The translations under genes were made by a program, and so were the position numbers. Of a stretch of DNA of 64,000 nt, positions 57,328 through 64,000 are shown piece after piece. How positions within the stretch are numbered: the stretch's first letter is position 1; each line of letters begins with the position of its first letter. The notes below the pieces were generated by a model. The model saw nothing but the letters and a program-made list of their open reading frames with translations, was not told where the DNA came from and searched no databases. This DNA comes from Eretmocerus hayati. Lineage: Eukaryota; Arthropoda; Insecta; Hymenoptera; Aphelinidae. The DNA lies in contig CM056743.1 in NCBI GenBank assembly GCA_029851415.1, forward strand, positions 97,996,501-98,060,500, read 5' to 3'.

Positions 57328-59112
57328 GACAGTAAGTCAAAATCTCGTCAAAAATGAATCATCTTCAATCAGATTCGTACCGAAATAGGGTCAATTTTTT
57401 TATAAAATTGATCTAGAAATTTCTGGCACCAATTCCTTGCATCGGGGTTGGGCTTGAACTTTTGTTAACCATATCCAGAATATAACTAAACTGTTTCTGA
57501 CTTGGCAGCATATCAAAGTCCTACCTAGCAACTGCCATATAGCGATGTTGGCAGTGCTCAAAGGACAGTTCGAGCTAATAGTAGATCTCAAAGCTGTCAG
57601 CATTAATTCCTAGACGTGGGATTGAGCTTAAAATCTTGTTAGTCAAGGGCGTAATACACCACAAGTATTCTCAACATGGCAGCAGAACCGCAAACTACCT
57701 CAAAACTGTGATTTTGGTGAAATTCTCACAGTTTGGCATTCGATCATGAACAAAAGTTGGTGTCCAGGATCCCAGCACGTATTCCAAGAGTCGAGATTGA
57801 GTTAGAGAATTTGTTCATCCAAATCAAAATGTGATAGAATCTTCACAAATTCGGCAGCAAGTCAGAATCTCGTCGAAAATGAATCATCTTCAATCAGATT
57901 CGTACCAAAATAGGGTCAATTTTTTCATAAAATCGATCTAGAAATTTCTGGTACCATTTCCTTGCATCGGGGTTCAGCTTGAACTTCTGTTAAGCATATC
58001 CAGAATATGACTGATTTGTTCCCGACTTGGCAGCATATCAAAATCCTACCTAGAAACTGTTATACAACGATGTTGGCAGTGCCCAAGGGACAGTTTGAGC
58101 TAAAAATAGTTCTCAAAGCTGTCAGCACCAATTCCTAGACGTGGGATTGAGTTAAAAATCTTGTCAGTCGAGGGCGTGATACACCACAAGTATTCTCAAC
58201 ATGGCAGCAGAACCGCAAACTACCTCAAAACCATGATTTTGGTGAAATCCCTACATTTTGGCACTCCATTATGACCAAAATTCAGCCTCAGAGATACCAG
58301 CACTTGTTCCCGGACCCGGGGTTGGGCTGAAACTTCAGGTATGCGCGCAAAAAATGTCAATCAAGTGTTTCCCAGGTGACAGTAGGACTCATGCCCCGGA
58401 CACCCCAAGTTCATTTTTCGGTAAAATCCGTGTTAACTTTTTCTTTTGCATTCAACTCCTCCCCCTTCCACCCTTCCGCATTTAAGTAAGAAACAGGGAG
58501 ACACATCTTGTAGCTTAGAAAATCGCGAAGAAAATCCATTCTGTTTCATCTCGATAGCTCATGAATTCGAGTGAAGCGGATTATCCGGCTCCACTCGATC
58601 TTGCGTCCCCACAAGTATAGTGTGACGGTGTCAAGGGTCGAGTGAGAGTGAATCGATTTTGAACAAAACCCATACCAAAGCACCATGGGGGATGATGCCA
58701 CAAAAGCGAAGGATTGAATCAGGTATCATTCGCTTCCAAAGTAGAAGAATGGATCAGGCATCATTCTTTGCCAAAGTGGATGCTTCATCTAGAATGAAAC
58801 CAGAGCGCATGTTAGAATGACTCTGCAGTAGATCCCATATGATCTACTGTCCACAAACCAATCATCCAGGATCAGGATCATATGATCTGTTCCAATAAAC
58901 CAATCATACTGCGCACGATAGCACAGAGAGAGTAGACATTCACACCAAACCAATTTTTGAAAATGAGATGATGACATCTCGACCAATTTCTTGAAGATGA
59001 GTATGCACATGTATGTGATACAGTATGCATAGCTAATTCACCAAAACCAAATGTATGGAGTGAGAGATTGAAACTCTTCCGCTCATTATATTACAGTAAG
59101 AATCCTAATCCA

Positions 59113-59160
59113 ATGCATATTTATTTGGTTTTGGGGAACCGAAACCAAATAAATATGCAT
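59113..59160. repeat. Perfect 19-bp-stem hairpin
   Basis: ATGCATATTTATTTGGTTT pairs with AAACCAAATAAATATGCAT around a 10-base loop. No U-run terminator or known small RNA is attached. Confidence 0.8.
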
Positions 59161-59704
59161 GCAGCAAAACATATATCAGAATTGAGTACAAAATCACTGA
59201 ATCAATTTTCCAACCAAATGAATTTCTGAGTGTTTAGATAGAAGATATTTTGATATATCTACTATTACCTGGGGCGAATCAGATAATGCGCGACTCAAAA
59301 TTAGTCGAAGGTGGTGCTTGCGTAGCAGTTTATCATGTTGCGTGATGAAATTCCAAAATTCAACATCCATGTGTGACCAACTAGTTCTGCATACGCCAGA
59401 TCAGCAACAGCTCCTTCGATCCAATAGCCAATCCAATCCAATAGTTCAGCCATTTCAACCAACGTGTACGTCTGATGAGACGTCGAAATGGTGACAGCTT
59501 GTAGAATCGGCTGTAGTGATGTTCCTCAACAAAAGAAAGGTGAATGAGAATGAAGCGTAGATGATGATGTATGTTGATGGCCAATCGCACACACTACTTG
59601 GAACCTAATAAACATCTACGAGACTCTCGATTTCACGACTTTTGAACCAATAAAATATAGAAAAGACTAGACGAAAATTTGCGGTTTGTCAAAGTGGAAT
59701 TTTT

Positions 59705-59940
59705 GAAACAAACACCAAAACATTTCCCGACTTCAATCTGAGCCCCAATATAAGTGAATACGTAGAAATCGTCTATACCGAGTAGAATTCTTGAAACGAA
59801 CACCAAAACATTTCCCGACTTCAATCTGAGCCCCAATATAAGTGAATACGTAGGAATCGTCTATACCGACTTCAAAAGTGGAAATATCAGTAGAATTCTT
59901 CCAGACTTCAAAAGTGAAAATATCAGTAGAATTCTTCCAT
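59705..59940. repeat. 88-bp tandem duplication followed by a 35-bp duplication
   Basis: GAAACAAACACC at 59705 and GAAACGAACACC at 59793 start near-identical 88-bp units. The 35-bp unit GACTTCAAAAGTG...CAGTAGAATTCTTCC then repeats from 59868 and 59903. Confidence 0.8.
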
Positions 59941-61449
59941 ACCGACGTTGATAAACAGAATAGTCAAAACCAAAATGGCGACCGCCACAGACAGATCGAT
60001 CAACAGAATCGAGTCGATCTTCGAGATGAAAAGAGCGATTCGATACATGTGAACACAAATCGCAGATGTGGATTGATAAACGGGGGAAAGAACTACAGCG
60101 CAAATTCTAACAAAAAGTCAGCAGTTATGCATCAAAATGCACTTCCAAATATGTGAATCTACAGCCAAGATTTACTCGCGATGAGAAACCAGTCCTAATA
60201 AATGAAAATTTTACAAATAAAGAACATGAGATGTTCTCGCAATCTATTGTTTGCTGAGATATGTCACGAACAATCCAAACATTCACCGAAAACTTCAATC
60301 AAGTGACACGTATACACAGTTGACTATGATAACATTCAAAGAACCAACTCGAAAATGAAGTATGATCGAGATTTTCGTTAATCTGATCAAGTGAATTCCA
60401 TTGCAAAATGTCCCGACAATTTGTGGGAATTTCATAAAACCAAGTAATGGACTATTTGATTTGAGAGTATTCGAAACTATGAATGCAAAGCGCTCTTGAT
60501 CGGAATATCAAGAGGCCACTCAAAAAATCAAAGTAGTTCCTGATATCATCATCCAACAAAAAAGACGATACAAAAACGCGTGAAAAATGCGAGACGGTTG
60601 CTCCATTCAACTTTGTATCTTGACCATGAATCCATCCAATCGCTGATCGATTACACAGCAAAATATCCATTGAATCATGCTGAGTGAGAGCCATACGAAA
60701 TAAAAATGCTCGGCCAAGCACAAACAAAACAAACCACCATATGCTTGCCGAGTCTCTCACCAGCTCAGCGTATATTCGTGCGTGAGCGCGAGAGAGGCAG
60801 CGCTCTCATCGCATGCAAGTATAGCTATCCTAAAAAGAAAGATATATGGAACGATACGCTCACCAATATCCTTATGCGATGAGCTGGGCGAGCAACGCAG
60901 CCAACTCATCCCCACCAATCCAGTGTATGCGCCCCGGCAGTAGAGTCGCGCAGCAGGAGGAGTCCCCTCTCCAGGCGCGTCGCCGATCAAGATGAAAGTG
61001 GGGAAGAGTGTTGGGCTGATGGATGACATCGTTGTGACGTCACCGCGGCAAACAGCAGGCTCGAACGATGGTGAATCGCGGAAAATTTTGCGATGGGCGC
61101 CAAAACCAATGCGCTACCTTGCTGCCACTTCCAAACGATGATGCCTCATCACTTTCAAAGCCAATGATTGACTGCTGCACTGCTGCTCTGGGGCCCTGAT
61201 GTCCTATCTGGACTTCGAAGATGCCATTGATTGTCGGCGATACCACCCATTGCCAAACTGTCCAAAAGTGCCGCGTCGAACACACACAGTCCATGGCCGC
61301 GAGCTCCGATTCCTCCGCACAATATCACATCACCTGCTTTCGCGCGCGACGAGAATCACTCATGTTCAACGATGCCATTAAACCACAAAAAACCAATCGA
61401 ATTAACAAAGTGCACTGAGCCCCAAGCACGCTCTGCTACCAAAAATGTT

Positions 61450-61981
61450 CGCGAGGTGGATAAATGATTCTCCGAAAAATACTCGCCCAATAAATGAAAT
61501 GATTCAGAGGTGGGATGGGGTGCTCAAAACGAAGGGGCAGTGGAAGCTTATCATAAAATTATAAGTACACTCGGTTTCACTGGATTAAATAGCACTTCAA
61601 TCAACAAACTTGTATGATAATTTAGCGTAAAAAAGTCAAGACGCGGAGATAGGTGAGGGGTGAATTAGTCGCGGAGGAAACAATTGCTAGATGAATTCAG
61701 GCGGGAGCTCGCGGCGCAAATTGCGGGCGCGAAATCAGCCGAACTTGCTGCCTCGCCGATGCATGGTCACCTGACTGCCAAAATCGCTTACGGATGATTG
61801 ACAACGGCAAGGTGCGAGGTGAGATGCGACGTTGCCCAATTTCATATTTGAATGCACCAATAGGCGAAATTTTGAGCGATCATCTGACTGATCGATCCAT
61901 ATATAGTTACCCGCAGGGGGGTCATGGTTCAGTTCGCCGCAGCTCGCGTTCTCGAACATTCGATAGCCTCAAGAATCTCAA
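61450..61981 (+). repeat. 531-bp direct repeat Q, right copy, with core promoter
   Basis: Direct partner of 39621-40151. It includes CCAATAGG, TATATAG (61900-61906) and an arthropod-type initiator TTCAGTT (61928-61934) about 30 bp downstream. It could be an LTR-like or element-promoter segment; no coding sequence lies inside. Transcription from it would run toward the gag remnant at 62317. Confidence 0.78.
61900..61934 (+). promoter_or_regulatory. TATA box plus arthropod initiator
   Basis: TATATAG at 61900-61906 and TCAGTT at 61929-61934 put the initiator A about 31 bp from the TATA start, the canonical spacing for RNA polymerase II core promoters. The left copy of the repeat keeps the TATA box but not the initiator. 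Confidence 0.5.
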
Positions 61982-62316
61982 ACATTTCGAGCTGAAAGGA
62001 AATAATTGCACATTCCCGAACAGCATCCATCCGGGAATATAAGCCACCCTCCAAATACAAGCCAACCTCTGAATAAACACCATGCTTCAGAGCCAGAAAG
62101 AATCATGAACCATGGCTTATAATAGGCGAAACACGGTAGGTTTGGGAAATTCTTCGGCTCTCGGTCGGTTTTGCCTAATTCTGGCCAGAATTCCGGAATC
62201 GGTTTCAATCCTTCTGCAAGGATCTTGGCATTTCGATCCAGATCAACGCATATAATTTTGGATTACCTAGTTTTTGGTTCGGTTTCTTTCAATTTTGTCC
62301 AATTTTAGGATTTTAG

Positions 62317-64000
62317 ATGAAAATGGACGCTCTTTCTCAGCTGCAGTTGGATCTGCACTCGAAAATCTCTAATTAGTACAGTAATTCTGAAAAACTGGGC
62401 CAAGAAAAATGACAAAAGCAGAGGCTAAGACTAGATTGCATAAATGAAATAATCTAGAAACAAATTCCCAAGCTTTTCGTCATAATCATGATGAAATTGT
62501 TTCGATGAAGCCAAAGGAAGCTGGTCACGATTACTTCAAAAATAATCTTCCAGATTTAGTAGAGGAATCACAGTTTGCAAACAAATCGGAATTCCAAGAG
62601 ATCTTGGATTCTCTTGCTGATTCAGGGCCCGAATTACGAACAAGCGAACGCACGAGCAAGCGCACGACGCGCACGATACGCACGCCAAGCGCGAGAAACG
62701 AGCAACCGAAAGACACGTAGCGCGCGAACCGCGAGTACCCCCACTATACCGGCCCCTATACCTTTTACATTAGGGAGGTGGAGTGGGGGAACTTGTGGTC
62801 CGCGCACTCCGTCGTTCGATCGCTCGTTTCTCGCGCTTGGGCTCGTGTCGCGCGCTCGCGTCGCTCGTGGCGCTCGCTCGCTTGTTCGTAATCCGATCCC
62901 AGAAAGGGCGGGAAAAGGAAGCTAACGCGATTGTTGCTCCAATAGAACCTAGGGAGGTCAACTAGGAAGACTCCCACTCTTTAGCAAAAATTGATATTCC
63001 TGTTTTTCCGGGGATTTTCAGCGGATGGTCAAATTTCCGGGACTTACTTGAGAGTTTAGTATACCGTAAAGGTAAAATTACCCCAGCTATCTAAGTTTAT
63101 CATTTTAGTACAAAGTTGTCAAGTGGAGCACTTGTTCAAATAGTGACCTATGAGATGAATGCTGAAAATCATTCAAGGACTTGGTCTGATCTGTGCGAAT
63201 ACTATGGAAATAGGAGAAGGCTAGTAAATCTGTCTCTAGGTTCTTACTTTTCATTGAAGTCCATGAAGAGTGAGTCCTATGCTCAGATGAGAAAATTGTA
63301 TGCCGGTTCCTTCGACACTCTGATTTTTTTGAAAGGTCTAGATCGTTCTATCGAAAAAACTGGCGAGGATTCATTTGTATTCTTCACTGTTCCCAAGTTT
63401 GATGCGGTAACTAGGAAGGAATGGGGAAGACATTTGGGTAAAAGTAATGTTCTCCCTTCGGTTGAACAATTGCAGAATTTCTGCAAGGAGCAATTAGCTA
63501 CCTTGAAAGCAATAGAGAGTAGTCTTGAAACAATTCCTAGTAGTCAAACGGACAAGAGTGGTAGTGAGACTCACTCAATGGCCACAGATACTGATTCTGG
63601 TAATACCAAACGAGTCTGTCCAAGTTGTTCTGAGAACCAATATCTCTCGCAATGCGATTCCTTCAAAGCTAAGAATGTGCCTGATCGGAGAGCTTTCGTG
63701 ATTGAAAAATGGTTGTTCTATTTGCTTTGGCTCACATAGTGCTAAAATCTGCAAGTCAGGGAAATTCTGTAGGAAATGCAACGGGAAACATCATTCTTCC
63801 ATCCACCCAGATTCTGCTATTCCAATAGTCGGCTTTCAAACGGATGACAAAACGGGTTCGGGTTCCTCGAGGGAAGACAGAGGTTAAGGGGCGAATCAAA
63901 AATCTTTCTCGAATACCCATGCAACGGTAACAACCAGTCTAAACTCGGTTGATAATTCGGGCTTTGTGATTCTGCCCACAGCAGTAGTGAAACTGATATC
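62317..64000 (+). pseudogene. BEL/Pao retroelement gag and start of protease region, decayed, cut by window edge
   Basis: From ATG 62317 fragments read in the order expected for a BEL/Pao Gag: an N-terminal part (MDALSQLQLDLHSK; NNLPDLVEESQFANKSEFQE); LAKIDIPVFPGIFSGWSNFRDLLESLVYRK; a one-base shift near 63090; then ARTWSDL-like NHSRTWSDLCEYYGNRR and FVFFTVPKFDAVTRKEW. After a shift near 63705 comes a zinc-knuckle region CSICFGSHSAKICKSGKFC, CRKCNGKHH. Just before the edge, GFVILPTAVVKLI resembles the start of the protease. In-frame stops near 62375 and 62446 and a foldback insertion at 62632-62894 also break it. The region is non-functional; the pol part would lie to the right. Confidence 0.8.
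62632..62894. mobile_element. CG-rich foldback MITE inserted in the BEL/Pao gag
   Basis: ATTACGAACAAGCGAACG on the left is inverted as GCTCGCTTGTTCGTAAT on the right. The arms are runs of CGCACGAGCAAGCG-like motifs rich in CpG, around a loop with two CCCCTATA/CCCCACT-like pieces. It separates gag residues ...DSLADSG from the following region. It is strikingly CpG-dense compared with the AT-rich surroundings. Confidence 0.7.

Larger units (their letters stand above)
45282..58622. mobile_element. Giant foldback transposon, 13.3 kb, 5-bp target duplication
   Basis: The perfect 16-bp ends CACTATACTTGTGGGG (45282) and CCCCACAAGTATAGTG (to 58622) are flanked by the direct repeat TGACG (45277-45281 and 58623-58627). 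Arms run inward as inverted copies: left 45282-~48240 (interrupted by MITE A copy 4), right ~50450-58622 (interrupted at 51145-57328 by two other foldbacks). The arms carry internal ~520-bp direct repeats (45651, 46171, 46692; matching units near 57345 and 57868). The hub is a ~175-bp satellite. Without the nested elements it is about 6.2 kb. No transposase is present. A 5-bp duplication with ends starting CAC is the pattern of Transib elements; that assignment is inference. Confidence 0.88.
58628..61449. other. Non-coding interior of the pogo-like element
   Basis: No gene recognised. It contains a perfect hairpin at 59113-59160 and a short tandem duplication at 59705-59940 (listed separately). 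Confidence 0.45.
34356..62136. mobile_element. Composite pogo-like DNA element, 27.8 kb, hosting nested foldbacks
   Basis: The left terminus TA|CCGTG (34354-34360) continues after the foldback 34361-39100 as GTGTTTTGCCTATCATAA. Removing that foldback and one GTG gives CCGTGTTTTGCCTATCATAA. The right end (62117-62138) is TTATAATAGGCGAAACACGG|TA. These are inverted repeats of about 20 bp with TA outside. Just inside both ends are repeats of AAATATAAGCC. TA targets and CCGTGTTT..GCCTAT-type ends fit pogo/Tc1-mariner. Subtracting nested elements leaves about 8.8 kb of non-coding DNA and no transposase. Confidence 0.5.

Noticed and set aside
45282..58622. CACTA (En/Spm) assignment from ends starting CACTA
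   Set aside because: The 3-bp duplication expected for CACTA elements is not present (ACG on the left, TGA on the right), whereas a 5-bp TGACG is exact.
60757..61029. 90-codon minus-strand open frame
   Set aside because: Mixed, unpatterned translation; no homologous features and no conserved partner.

Overview
The window is eukaryotic, most likely insect nuclear DNA. It contains one intron-bounded exon of the conserved gene ARMC8, with AG/GT splice borders. The rest is transposable elements of insect types: R1-clade-like and CR1/Jockey-like LINEs, BEL/Pao, TA-target MITEs and very long foldback elements. There are no operons, ribosome binding sites or prokaryotic genes. A hymenopteran is my guess, but the sequence does not prove it.

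Layout. Positions 1-2796 hold the ARMC8 exon (1633-1924) and flanking intron-like DNA, then a 40-bp minisatellite. Positions 2942-15300 are a run of five non-LTR retrotransposon copies, each separated from the next only by a (CT)n tract. Three are R1-like, all on the minus strand, with poly(A) tails abutting (GA)n. Two are different CR1/Jockey-type LINEs, both on the plus strand, each ending in (CAAT)3 directly against (CT)n. One R1-like copy is nearly full length and has an intact 626-aa gag-like ORF1, but its ORF2 is broken.

Positions 15.3-33 kb hold non-coding DNA with MITEs, foldbacks and a tRNA-Thr-like pseudogene. A TA-flanked element at 22.09-28.78 kb contains a 0.95-kb palindrome, a small foldback and a 4.0-kb foldback (24632-28645). 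That foldback has 3-bp target duplications and carries part of a cysteine-rich CXC-domain protein.

Positions 33-64 kb look like nested insertions. A decayed BEL/Pao retroelement (LTR-like block near 33.0-33.3 kb, gag at 62.3-64.0 kb) appears to be split by a 27.8-kb pogo-like composite (34356-62136). Inside the composite lie a second CXC-type foldback (34361-39100), two promoter-like direct repeats, a 315-bp tandem array, and a 13.3-kb giant foldback (45282-58622). The giant foldback has perfect 16-bp terminal repeats and a 5-bp target duplication (TGACG). Its hub is a ~175-bp satellite, and two further foldbacks and a MITE sit in its arms.

Most protein-coding potential here is retroelement-derived and decayed. 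The main biology is element architecture: microsatellite-targeted LINE insertion, and several families of kilobase-arm foldbacks nested in one another. Family assignments come from motifs read by eye; no database search was done.
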